DNA of 39,346 bases, from NCBI GenBank assembly GCA_029218825.1, contig JAQXSC010000039.1:1-39346 (forward strand), given 5' to 3'. The notes beneath the pieces were generated by a model. The model was given only the letters and a program-made list of their open reading frames with translations. It searched no databases and was not told the DNA's origin. Positions 18,575-27,652 of this stretch are shown piece after piece. The translations under genes were made by a program, and so were the position numbers. The stretch is from Oscillospiraceae bacterium (GTDB lineage Bacteria; Bacillota; Clostridia; Oscillospirales; Acutalibacteraceae). How positions within the stretch are numbered: position 1 is the stretch's first letter; every line of letters starts with the position of its first letter.

Positions 18575-19540
18575 ATGCACCCCTTAATCAGCGTAATTGT
18601 TCCTGTATATAATGTTGAAAAATATCTGGGCAGATGTTTAGACAGTATAATCGCACAAAGTTATAAAAACCTTGAGATTATACTTGTTGACGACGGCGCA
18701 AAGGATAACAGCGGAAAAATCTGTGATGAATATGCACAGAAAGACAGCCGAATTAAAGTTTTACACACCCAGAACGGTGGTCTGTCCGCTGCACGAAACA
18801 AAGGGCTGGATATTATAACCGGCGACTATGTAGCCTTTGTGGACAGCGACGATTATATCGCCCACAATATGATAGAAAAACTTTTTGATACTATTATTTC
18901 TAATAATGCCGACATTTCTATATGTGACCCTATACACGTTTTTGATGACCAAAAGGCAGAATTTGATACCGCAGACAGGGAAAGTGTTATATACAGTCCC
19001 ATTGAGGCAATTAAGGAAATGTGGTACCAGACTTCTTTCCTGCCCTCTGCTTGGGCTAAACTTTTTAAAGCAGATATTTTTAAAGATATAAGATACACCG
19101 AAGGCATTATATTTGAGGATATCGACATAATGCACGAGGTTTTTATAAAGGCAAATAAAATAGCCCATTTGCCACAGGGCTTGTATGCCTATATCCACAG
19201 GGAAAACAGCATTACAACCCAAGAATTTTCCGAAAAGGATTTTTACATACTTGATATTTGCAATAAGATAATGGAATTTGCCCAAAAGCAGGGACAAGGC
19301 TTGGAAAAACCTGCCCTTGCCTATGGTGTTACAGGCAATATGAGAGTGTATTTATCTACACCGAGAGAAGAAAAGTATGGGGATATTATTTCCAAAGCCG
19401 AAAAGTACATAACCAAAAACGGAAAAGTTGTTTTAAAGGACAACCGCCTCCGTAAAAAGGCAAAGTTAGGACTAAGACTGTACTACTTTAACAAACCCTT
19501 ATTCAGATTTGTTCATTCAAAAATTAACAGATGGAAGTGA
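18575..19540 (+). CDS. Glycosyltransferase family 2
   Basis: PLISVIVPVYNVEKYLGRCLDSIIAQSYKNLEIILVDDGAKDNSGKICDEYA...NGGLSAARNKGLDIITGDYVAFVDSDDYI. Start ATG 18575 with SD GAGGA. Confidence 0.93.
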   Translation: MHPLISVIVPVYNVEKYLGRCLDSIIAQSYKNLEIILVDDGAKDNSGKICDEYAQKDSRIKVLHTQNGGLSAARNKGLDIITGDYVAFVDSDDYIAHNMIEKLFDTIISNNADISICDPIHVFDDQKAEFDTADRESVIYSPIEAIKEMWYQTSFLPSAWAKLFKADIFKDIRYTEGIIFEDIDIMHEVFIKANKIAHLPQGLYAYIHRENSITTQEFSEKDFYILDICNKIMEFAQKQGQGLEKPALAYGVTGNMRVYLSTPREEKYGDIISKAEKYITKNGKVVLKDNRLRKKAKLGLRLYYFNKPLFRFVHSKINRWK

Positions 19541-19544
19541 CATA

Positions 19545-20525
19545 ATGAATATTTCTCTTTCAGTTATCATTCCCGTATATAACGGCAGTAAATATTTGGA
19601 AAAGGCTGTAAATTCAGTTACAGAATGTAATGACAAGGATTTTGAAATTATATTGATTGATGACGGAAGTACTGACGATACACCTGCACTTTGCGATAAA
19701 CTTCAGGAAAATGACAGCAGAATACATACTTTCCACATTGAAAATCTCGGTGTATCCAATGCACGAAACTTTGGTATTGAAAAGGCAAAGGGCGAGTTTC
19801 TCACATTTTTAGACGCAGACGATGAGTTCTTTCAGGGTGCTTTTGAAAAAGCAAAGGCAGACCTTGTAAATCAGGAAAATGATTTTATCATTTATCCTTA
19901 TTCAATTACTGACGAAAATGGTAACGAAAAAACCACAGTAGAACTTTTCAGCACAGAAAACCCCACTAAAAAAGAAATGTTTATGCACTTTATCAACTCA
20001 AGCAAAATGAATTTCTGCTGGGGCAAAATATACCGCACCGAATTTGTAAAGAAAAATTCAGTTAAATTTGATACTGCTTTTGATGTGGGAGAAGATATTG
20101 ATTTTCAATTATCTCTTTTCAAATATGAGCCAAGGGTCGAGTATTGCTTTACAAAACTTATAAAATATCGCCAGATTTCCTCCAGCGTAATGCATCAGTA
20201 CGATTTTACAAGGTTTGACAACCTGAAGGAATGTTACATTATGCGTAAGGATTTAGCCTCACAGATTGACTTTACCAAACAAGATGAAGAGGATATGTAC
20301 TGCGACTTAGGTAGGCGTTTGCTTTCATACACAAAAAACGTAAGCAAATTAAAACCCAAAAAAACGGTAATATCAAAGTTAAAGGAAAGTCTTGAAATAC
20401 CTGAAAACAGAGATATTCTCAACAACCTGCCGCTGCACAGAATGGACATGGTAAGAAAGATTATAGGTAAGTTACTGCAAAAAGGACATTACGGATTGGT
20501 AGTAAGGATTTTAAGTTTTATTTAA
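19545..20525 (+). CDS. Glycosyltransferase family 2
   Basis: SLSVIIPVYNGSKYLEKAVNSV...FEIILIDDGSTDDTPALCDK...LGVSNARNFGIEKAKGEFLTFLDADDEF. Start ATG 19545. Confidence 0.93.
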   Translation: MNISLSVIIPVYNGSKYLEKAVNSVTECNDKDFEIILIDDGSTDDTPALCDKLQENDSRIHTFHIENLGVSNARNFGIEKAKGEFLTFLDADDEFFQGAFEKAKADLVNQENDFIIYPYSITDENGNEKTTVELFSTENPTKKEMFMHFINSSKMNFCWGKIYRTEFVKKNSVKFDTAFDVGEDIDFQLSLFKYEPRVEYCFTKLIKYRQISSSVMHQYDFTRFDNLKECYIMRKDLASQIDFTKQDEEDMYCDLGRRLLSYTKNVSKLKPKKTVISKLKESLEIPENRDILNNLPLHRMDMVRKIIGKLLQKGHYGLVVRILSFI

Positions 20526-20545
20526 TATCGCAAGGAAAGACGTTT

Positions 20546-21694
20546 ATGGAAAATTCAGAAAAAAAGATACTTATCGTCACCGCCTTAACAGGCTTTATCA
20601 GAGCATTTATTCTTGATGATATAAAAATTTTGCAGTCTATGGGATATACCGTTGACTGTGCCGCTAATGGTGAACTTGACGACAGAACAATAGAGGATAA
20701 CAGAGAATTTTTCAAAAATATCGGCGTAAACTTTTTTCATATTCCCTTTTCTTCCAACAACCCTTTTTCAAAAAGCACATTGAAATCCTACAAGGCTTTC
20801 AGAAAAATTATTAAAAACACCCATTATGACGCAGTACATATTCACACGCCTATTCCCGGAGTAGTGTGCCGTACTGCACTTATGTTCAAAAGAAAACAAA
20901 CTAAAATTATATACACAACTCACGGCTTTTACTTTCACAAATACAGCAGTAAAAAAACATGGCTTGTTTTCCACACTATAGAAAAGGTTATGTCACGTTT
21001 TACCCACTGCATTATCACCATAAACAACGAGGACTTCAACAACGCCAAAAAAATGCATTGTAAAAATGTTTACCATATTAACGGCGTAGGTGTAGAAACC
21101 TCAAAATACGAAAACATTGAAATTGACCGCAGGGAATACCGCAGAAAATTAGGCATACAAGACAATGAAATTGCACTGCTGTCTGTAGGTGAACTGTCAG
21201 ACAGAAAAAATCACAAAATAGTTATTGAGGCTATGAACAAATTAAAAGACCTGCCTTTGGTATATCTTATATGCGGAAGAATCAACAAAAACAGCGGTAC
21301 ATACACAGAGCTAAAGCAACTCTCGGATAATTTAGGTGTTCGTGTAATATTCTTGGACTACAGACGTGATATTCCGGAAATTTCAAAATCCTGTGATATT
21401 GGTGCTCTCCCCTCTACAAGAGAAGGATTGGGACTTGCAGGTATCGAAATGTTAGCCGCAGGGCTTCCTTTGGTTGCCTCAAATGTTCACGGAATTGTGG
21501 ACTTTGCAGTTGACGGACAAACAGCATATACCGCTAACCCCTACAGCGAAGATGAATTTGCACAGGCTATTAAAAAATTATCGGACAAAGACTTGAGAGA
21601 AAAAATGAGAGATAACTGTATCAGCAAGGCTAAAGAATTTGATATGGCAATATCCCATAAGCAAAGAAAAGAAATCTACGAAAATATTTTATAA
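20546..21694 (+). CDS. Glycosyltransferase family 4 (EpsD-like)
   Basis: YDAVHIHTPIPGVVCRTALM, TTHGFYFHK, LSVGELSDRKNHKIVIEAM, LPSTREGLGLAGIEMLAAGLPLVASNVHGIVDF. Confidence 0.9.
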   Translation: MENSEKKILIVTALTGFIRAFILDDIKILQSMGYTVDCAANGELDDRTIEDNREFFKNIGVNFFHIPFSSNNPFSKSTLKSYKAFRKIIKNTHYDAVHIHTPIPGVVCRTALMFKRKQTKIIYTTHGFYFHKYSSKKTWLVFHTIEKVMSRFTHCIITINNEDFNNAKKMHCKNVYHINGVGVETSKYENIEIDRREYRRKLGIQDNEIALLSVGELSDRKNHKIVIEAMNKLKDLPLVYLICGRINKNSGTYTELKQLSDNLGVRVIFLDYRRDIPEISKSCDIGALPSTREGLGLAGIEMLAAGLPLVASNVHGIVDFAVDGQTAYTANPYSEDEFAQAIKKLSDKDLREKMRDNCISKAKEFDMAISHKQRKEIYENIL

Positions 21695-21723
21695 ACCGCA
21701 AAAACAAAAACAGAGGTGAGAAT

Positions 21724-23007
21724 ATGAATAAAATATCAATCAGGAAAACTATTCCGATTTCATATATTTTGATTTTGCCTCTGTGCATTATTATTCCTAA
21801 CACCGTTACTATTCTTATGGGGTTATATGCACCTTTAAGGTGGTTTATACCTTTTTATATATTATTCATTTTTATAATAAGAGCCGCCAAAAACAAAAAA
21901 GTAAATCTAACCTACACCCCTGAAGTAGGTTTGTGGGCATTTTGTCTGTTATTTTTATGGGCAGGTGTACTTTACAGCGTAGATAAAAACGCAACTATGG
22001 ATTATTGCATTACCTTATCCATATATTCTATTTTCCTTGTTGCAAGGTTAAGGGTCGATTTTTATTCTTTGCTTTACAAATGCTTGTACGCTATACTGTT
22101 TGTGCTGATGATTTCAATATATATAAACGGATTTGTCCCCAACCTTATGACAGGACCCTTGTCTTTCCTTGTGGCAAGTGGCGGTAAAGAGGCTCTTGCT
22201 TTGGAAGTATCCTCAGGAATATACTCCGGCTTGTTTGCAGACAGAGCATCCGCTGCCTTTGGTATGAATTTAGGATTTATCATCAGCCTGAGTTCTTTTC
22301 TTAACAACTATAAAAAGAAACACTTATTTGCATCAATCTTGTTCTTTGCGGCTATCTTTTTCACAGGAAAAAGAACATTGGCTATTATCCCTGTTATTTT
22401 GGTTTTTCTTGCCCTTATTTTCATAAGTAAAGGTAATTTAAGAAAAATCTACATATTCATTACCGCAATTCTGACCTCATTTATTGGAATAATTTTGATT
22501 GCATTTCCGCAAATTTTAATGTCTTTGGACCGCACAGGTACAGGCGACCTTACCACAGGCAGAGATACTATCCTCTGGCCTGTTGCCTTCGATATGTTTA
22601 ATTCACATAAACTGTTGGGTACAGGCATTAACACCTTTAACAGCGTTATTCAGTCACAAAACCCAAACAATCTGACTTTATCAAACTGGGGTTTCCACGC
22701 ACACAATATATACATACAGTTTTTAGGCGAGGTTGGAATTATCGGCACATTATTGCTTTGCACAGCGATAATATATTTCCTTGTTAAAACTGTTAAAACC
22801 ATACACAAAGCACAGAACAGTAAATATAAAACACTTGCAACTATTTCATTGTTAATCCAATTTCTGTGGATTATATACGGACTTACAGGAAACACCTTCT
22901 ATTATTCATCACAATTTCTGTGCTATATAGTAGCATTAAGCACTATGGAGGCGGTAATATATGAAGAAAAAAAGCGTGGCAATATTAACCTTTCACAGGG
23001 CGGTTAA
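21724..23007 (+). CDS. O-antigen ligase/polymerase-like membrane protein (Wzy-like)
   Basis: Poly-TM protein with the O-antigen ligase-like signature ...GRDTILWPVAFDMFNSHKLLGTGINTFNSV...SNWGFHAHNIYIQFLGEVGIIG. Confidence 0.85.
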   Translation: MNKISIRKTIPISYILILPLCIIIPNTVTILMGLYAPLRWFIPFYILFIFIIRAAKNKKVNLTYTPEVGLWAFCLLFLWAGVLYSVDKNATMDYCITLSIYSIFLVARLRVDFYSLLYKCLYAILFVLMISIYINGFVPNLMTGPLSFLVASGGKEALALEVSSGIYSGLFADRASAAFGMNLGFIISLSSFLNNYKKKHLFASILFFAAIFFTGKRTLAIIPVILVFLALIFISKGNLRKIYIFITAILTSFIGIILIAFPQILMSLDRTGTGDLTTGRDTILWPVAFDMFNSHKLLGTGINTFNSVIQSQNPNNLTLSNWGFHAHNIYIQFLGEVGIIGTLLLCTAIIYFLVKTVKTIHKAQNSKYKTLATISLLIQFLWIIYGLTGNTFYYSSQFLCYIVALSTMEAVIYEEKKRGNINLSQGG

Positions 23008-24055
23008 TTACGGTGCTGTTTTACAGGCATACGGACTGCAAACCGCACTGAACAACTTAGGCTTTAAGGCGGATATTCTCGACTACAGAAATGACGGAGT
23101 GGAGAATTACTACTATAAAACATTTAAAGGTAAAAATCTAAAGGGCGCCGTAAAATCAATAGTAACACATAAAACTCAAAAAGAACGGAACAAAAAATTT
23201 ATAGAATTTTCAAAGCAGTATTTAAACTACAGCGAAAAAACATATAACAGAAAAACAGTTATCCACTCAAAGGATTTATACGATTACTTTATTGTAGGCA
23301 GTGACCAAATGTGGAACCTGCCTGCAATTCACTATGATAAAACCTACTTCCTTGATTTTGTAACGGACAACTCCAAGAAAAAGTCCTACGCAATAAGTAT
23401 GGGAAAAATCAGCGATTGTGAGAAGGATTACGGCGATTACTACCCATTAATCAATGACTTTGACAACATCTCCCTGCGTGAAAATGCAGGTAAAAATTTC
23501 CTTGAAAAGAACGTCAGCAAGGATATTACCATTGATTTAGACCCAAGTTTTCTTTTGGAAAGTTCACAATGGCGAGAAATTTCCAAAAGTCCCCAAATAG
23601 ATAATTACGCATTAATATATTCCGTAAATCTCACCGCCAATGTAATCGAAACAGGCAGAAAATACGCAAAGGAAAACGGATTGAAACTTGTTTTTGTAAC
23701 ACTTCGAAATAAGGAAATCCCTTTACAGGACAACGAAATTAATCTTTCCTGCTGTAGTCCGACGGAATTTTTAGGGCTTATTGATAATGCAAAATGTGTT
23801 ATTACAAACTCTTTCCACGGAACAGCCTTTTCTGTTGTTTTAGGCACAAACTTCTGGACTGTTAAAAATTCCGCACAGGGTCTTGATAACAGCCGAATGG
23901 AAACTTTGCTCAATACATTTAATTTGTCGGACAGGCATATTTCCGCTCCTGACGAGGCTACGGATATTTTAACGGACTTCTCAAAAGCAGAGGAAATTTT
24001 ATCAGAACTCCGTAATAAAAGCATTTCAAATTTAATCGATAGTTTAAATAAGTAA
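22961..24055 (+). CDS. Polysaccharide pyruvyl transferase family protein
   Basis: VAILTFHRAVNYGAVLQAYGLQTALNNLGFKADILDYRN; DYFIVGSDQMWN; LIDNAKCVITNSFHGTAFSVVLG. Confidence 0.9.
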   Translation: MKKKSVAILTFHRAVNYGAVLQAYGLQTALNNLGFKADILDYRNDGVENYYYKTFKGKNLKGAVKSIVTHKTQKERNKKFIEFSKQYLNYSEKTYNRKTVIHSKDLYDYFIVGSDQMWNLPAIHYDKTYFLDFVTDNSKKKSYAISMGKISDCEKDYGDYYPLINDFDNISLRENAGKNFLEKNVSKDITIDLDPSFLLESSQWREISKSPQIDNYALIYSVNLTANVIETGRKYAKENGLKLVFVTLRNKEIPLQDNEINLSCCSPTEFLGLIDNAKCVITNSFHGTAFSVVLGTNFWTVKNSAQGLDNSRMETLLNTFNLSDRHISAPDEATDILTDFSKAEEILSELRNKSISNLIDSLNK

Positions 24056-24072
24056 TCATAGAAAGTGATAAA

Positions 24073-25464
24073 ATGCAATTAGTAAAAAAGGCAATTACAA
24101 AATTCAACAATTCCAATATGCTGAAAAATGTCACCAAAATTTCTTCAGGTACAATTTTAGGGCAGTTAATTTCACTTGTTACCCTGCCGATTTTTACCAG
24201 ATTATACGGCGCTACAGTAATCGGCTACTGGGCGTTGTTTACCTCGGTGGCTGCTATTGTCAACAGTTTTTCCGATTTAGGTATGTCAAACGCAATTATG
24301 ATTGAAGAGGATGAAAACCAAAGGAAAAGACTGTTTTCGGTTATTACTACCTTGGGCATAGTGTTCAGTGTAGTTGTAGGTGCAGGATACTTTGTTTACT
24401 ATACCCTTTGCCCTAACGACACTGGTATTCACCCGCTGTTTTACGCAGTTGTTTTGGCTGTTTTGATTTTCACACAGCAACAGATTCAACTGAGTTACAG
24501 TTGGCTCAACAAGAAAAAACAATACAATATACTGATGAAAAATCCTGTAGTAAACCAGTTGACTATTGCAATTATCGCTATTCCTTTGGGACTGATGGGC
24601 AAGTATTTAAACATCGGTATTTTTATTACATACGGTTATTATATAGGTCTTATTTTAGGTCAGTTTTTAACTCTTGTGCATATGCGCAGGTTTATTCCTG
24701 CCATACTGCCTGACTTTAACATTAATAACCATATTGCAAATATAAAAAAATACCGAGAGTTTGTTCAGTACCAAACTCCCACAAACTTTTTGGCACAGAT
24801 TAAATCTCAGGCTCCCGTGCTGTTAATCAAAATGTTCTTCGGCCCTACAATTTTAGGTTATTACAGCGTAACCCAAAGAATTTTAGGTATCCCAATTAAC
24901 CTGTTAGCCAACGCTATCGGCAAGGTCTATTATCAGTCTGTAGTTGAGGTTTCCAACCGTGGGGAATCTGTAGGACAGTTTACATTTAAAAATATGGAAA
25001 GAGCAATGAAAATCGCCCTTGTGCCAATGGTTCTGATTATGGGCTTTGGCGATATTGCTTCCGTATTTTTCCTTGGTGCCGATTATTCGGTAGCAGGTAA
25101 CCTTATCAGAATCATATCTTTGATGACATTCTTTACCTTCCTGATGATTGCAACCCAAGGTATTGCCATTGTAATTCACAAGCAAAAATATATGCTTATA
25201 TCTGCTGTGGTGCAAATTATCGGCTACGTTGCAGGACTTTCAATAGGCAAATATGTATTTGATAATATTTATATTGCTTGTTTCCTTATGGTTTTGACCT
25301 TCTGTATTGCGCAAATCGTTTATTTCTGTGCAATTTTCAAAGTGACAGGAATAACCCCTTGGCGTTATCTGAAAGGAGTTTTACTGTCCCTTGGTGTAAT
25401 GGCTGTAGGCACTGCCGTTATCCGAATTTTACTGTTGTTGATTTTTAATGTGCCTATTATATAA
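24073..25464 (+). CDS. Oligosaccharide flippase (Wzx/MATE-like)
   Basis: MLKNVTKISSGTILGQLISLVTLPIFTRLYGATVIGYWALFTSVAAIVNSFSDLGMSNAIM; about 12 TM helices. Confidence 0.92.
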   Translation: MQLVKKAITKFNNSNMLKNVTKISSGTILGQLISLVTLPIFTRLYGATVIGYWALFTSVAAIVNSFSDLGMSNAIMIEEDENQRKRLFSVITTLGIVFSVVVGAGYFVYYTLCPNDTGIHPLFYAVVLAVLIFTQQQIQLSYSWLNKKKQYNILMKNPVVNQLTIAIIAIPLGLMGKYLNIGIFITYGYYIGLILGQFLTLVHMRRFIPAILPDFNINNHIANIKKYREFVQYQTPTNFLAQIKSQAPVLLIKMFFGPTILGYYSVTQRILGIPINLLANAIGKVYYQSVVEVSNRGESVGQFTFKNMERAMKIALVPMVLIMGFGDIASVFFLGADYSVAGNLIRIISLMTFFTFLMIATQGIAIVIHKQKYMLISAVVQIIGYVAGLSIGKYVFDNIYIACFLMVLTFCIAQIVYFCAIFKVTGITPWRYLKGVLLSLGVMAVGTAVIRILLLLIFNVPII

Positions 25465-25513
25465 TTTTGGCATAGGATTCATATAGAATAAACTGTTAAT
25501 TGCGAGAGGAATT

Positions 25514-26383
25514 ATGGTAACTAAATTAAAATCTATTATAAGAAAAATCGGCATAGGCGCCTTTGTTCAAAATATTGTAAGAAAATTTTTGCTTCTGTTT
25601 CATATGAATAATAACTACATTCTGTTCACAAGCAAAAAGGCGGAAAAAAACAAGGTTAATATTAACTACTGCCACGATTTTAAAAACGTGGGAGATAATA
25701 TTTCCCCTGTTTTGGTAAAATATGCCGCTGAGTACAATAATATCGATATAAACAAAACCGTTTCTAAAACAAAACACCTGTTTGCCGTTGGCTCAATAAT
25801 TACCGCCGGCGCACAGGACTGCACAGTATGGGGCAGTGGATTGCTTAACACTTCAATCCTGAACAGATTGGATAAAAGAGAAATTGATTTCAGAGCAGTA
25901 AGAGGACCTGTCAGCAGAGCAATATTAATGGACAGAGGTTTTCAAGTGCCTGATATTTACGGCGACCCTGCATTGTTGACACCAAAGTTCTACAACCCAC
26001 AGGTAGAAAAGAAATACCGGGTAAGTCTGATTACCCATATGAACGAAACTAAAAACAGCCTGCCTGACAAGATTCATCAAATCAATATTGTTACAGACGA
26101 TTACAAGGAATTTGTCAGGGAAATTAAAAGTTCCGAATTAGTTATTTCTTCAAGTTTGCACGGAATTATTTTTGCAGAGGCATATGGAGTTCCTGCAATT
26201 CTGTTAAAACCGAAAACAGATATGCTGAAATATTTTGATTACTATTTCAGCACAAACAGAATGAGTTTTCCTATTGCAAACAGCATTGAGGAAGCCTTGA
26301 CTGTAAAACCGCTTGACATACCGGATTTATCACAAATGCAAGAAAAACTTTTAGATGCCTTTCCTGTGGATTTATGGGAATGA
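25514..26383 (+). CDS. Second polysaccharide pyruvyl transferase family protein (ExoV/GumL-like)
   Basis: CHDFKNVGDNISPVLVKYAAEY; FAVGSIITAGAQDCTVWGSGLLN; DFRAVRGPVSRAILMDRG; YGDPALLTPKF; SSLHGIIFAEAYGVPAILL. Confidence 0.85.
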   Translation: MVTKLKSIIRKIGIGAFVQNIVRKFLLLFHMNNNYILFTSKKAEKNKVNINYCHDFKNVGDNISPVLVKYAAEYNNIDINKTVSKTKHLFAVGSIITAGAQDCTVWGSGLLNTSILNRLDKREIDFRAVRGPVSRAILMDRGFQVPDIYGDPALLTPKFYNPQVEKKYRVSLITHMNETKNSLPDKIHQINIVTDDYKEFVREIKSSELVISSSLHGIIFAEAYGVPAILLKPKTDMLKYFDYYFSTNRMSFPIANSIEEALTVKPLDIPDLSQMQEKLLDAFPVDLWE

Positions 26384-26413
26384 TAAATTTTATAAAAATT
26401 TGAGGATAATCGT

Positions 26414-26629
26414 ATGAATAAAATACCCACATTATATGAAAATAAAGAAAACTGTTGCGGATGCTCCGCCTGTTACGCTGTCTGTCCTGTAAAGGCGATT
26501 ACCATGACAGCAGATACCGAGGGCTTTTTGTATCCTGCAATAGACGAAAGTAAATGTATCGGCTGTCATAAATGTTTGCAAGTCTGTTCCTTTAAGGCAG
26601 ACCAAATAAAAAAAGGATTTCTACAATAA
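26414..26629 (+). CDS. 2x[4Fe-4S] ferredoxin-like protein
   Basis: CCGCSACYAVCPVKAITM and CIGCHKCLQVCSF; 71 aa; directly upstream of a FrhB-like ORF with which it is usually fused. Confidence 0.85.
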   Translation: MNKIPTLYENKENCCGCSACYAVCPVKAITMTADTEGFLYPAIDESKCIGCHKCLQVCSFKADQIKKGFLQ

Positions 26630-26642
26630 AAGGAATATGAAA

Positions 26643-27599
26643 ATGGAACAAGGATTTAAAACTTTGGCATATGCTGTTAAGCACAAGGATTTTGAAACAA
26701 GAATGGCGTCACGTTCAGGGGGTATTTTTACCGCCCTGTCCGACTGTGTTCTGGAAAAGCAGGGAGTAGTTTACGGCTGTGTATTAACGGAAGATTTCAA
26801 CGCAGTACATATAAGAGCAGAAAAAGCAACAGAACGCAACAAAATGAGAGGGTCAAAATATATCCAAAGTGATATGGGAGATATGTTTAACTCTGTTAAA
26901 AATGATTTGGAGAACGATAGGCTTGTGCTGTTTTCAGGCACTTCCTGTCAGGTTGCAGGATTGAAAGGCTTTTTGCAAAAGCCATATGAAAATTTACTTT
27001 GTATAGATATCCTATGTCATGGTGTTCCAAGTCCAAGGGTGTGGCAGGACTATATAAAATTCCAAGAAAAAAGAGCCGATGGAAAATGCACAAAGGTGGA
27101 TTTTCGCAACAAAAGGGATTTCGGATGGCTTAACCACATTGAAACTTTGTACTTCGATAACGGCAAAAGGATTGACAGCGAGATATTCAAAACACTTTTC
27201 TTCAATCACTCTATACTCCGTCCCTGCTGTTATAAATGCCCCTACAAATCTACCGAGCATCCCTCGGATATTACCATAGCCGACTATTGGGGCATTGATA
27301 AGGCTGTTCCCAACTTCAACGACAACAAGGGTGTTTCTTTGGTTTTGATAAACAGTAAATTAGGCTTTGAGTTTTTTGAAAAAGTAAAGGACTTTACAGA
27401 ATACAGAGAAAGCAGTATTGAAAACAGTATGCAACCTGCACTAATCAAGCCTACCGATAAGCCCAAAAATCGAGAGGAATTTTGGGATAATTACAATAAA
27501 AAGTCATTTGAGTATATAGCTAAAAAATACGGCAATTTCTCACTGACTGTCAGGTTAAAAAGAAAAGTTAAAAAGATTATTAAAAAGATTATCAAATAG
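26643..27599 (+). CDS. Coenzyme F420 hydrogenase/dehydrogenase beta-subunit-like protein of the capsule-locus type
   Basis: SRSGGIFTALSDCVLEKQGVVYGCVL...FSGTSCQVAGLKGFL...CIDILCHGVPSPRVWQDYIKF...CYKCPYKSTEHPSDITIADYWGI. ATG 26643 has SD AAAGGA at good spacing; the track start at 26637 is too close to the SD. Confidence 0.85.
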   Translation: MEQGFKTLAYAVKHKDFETRMASRSGGIFTALSDCVLEKQGVVYGCVLTEDFNAVHIRAEKATERNKMRGSKYIQSDMGDMFNSVKNDLENDRLVLFSGTSCQVAGLKGFLQKPYENLLCIDILCHGVPSPRVWQDYIKFQEKRADGKCTKVDFRNKRDFGWLNHIETLYFDNGKRIDSEIFKTLFFNHSILRPCCYKCPYKSTEHPSDITIADYWGIDKAVPNFNDNKGVSLVLINSKLGFEFFEKVKDFTEYRESSIENSMQPALIKPTDKPKNREEFWDNYNKKSFEYIAKKYGNFSLTVRLKRKVKKIIKKIIK

Positions 27600-27603
27600 G
27601 AAA

Positions 27604-27637
27604 ACGGCTGATGCAATACGCACCAGCCGTCATTTTT
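27604..27637. terminator. Bidirectional intrinsic terminator at the end of the polysaccharide operon
   Basis: Stem ACGGCTGATGC / GCACCAGCCGT, 5-nt loop; CATTTTTG on +, TTTTCC on -; between the convergent FrhB-like and phage-like genes. Confidence 0.85.
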
Positions 27638-27652
27638 GTCCCATTAAAATTG

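Noticed and set aside
18761-19297. 178-aa antisense ORF on - strand inside a GT2 gene
   Set aside because: Fully overlaps a convincing GT2 coding region; no SD, domain or composition evidence.
23605-24078. 157-aa antisense ORF on - strand over the pyruvyl transferase 3' end
   Set aside because: Shadow ORF of a well-supported gene; translation has no recognisable family features.
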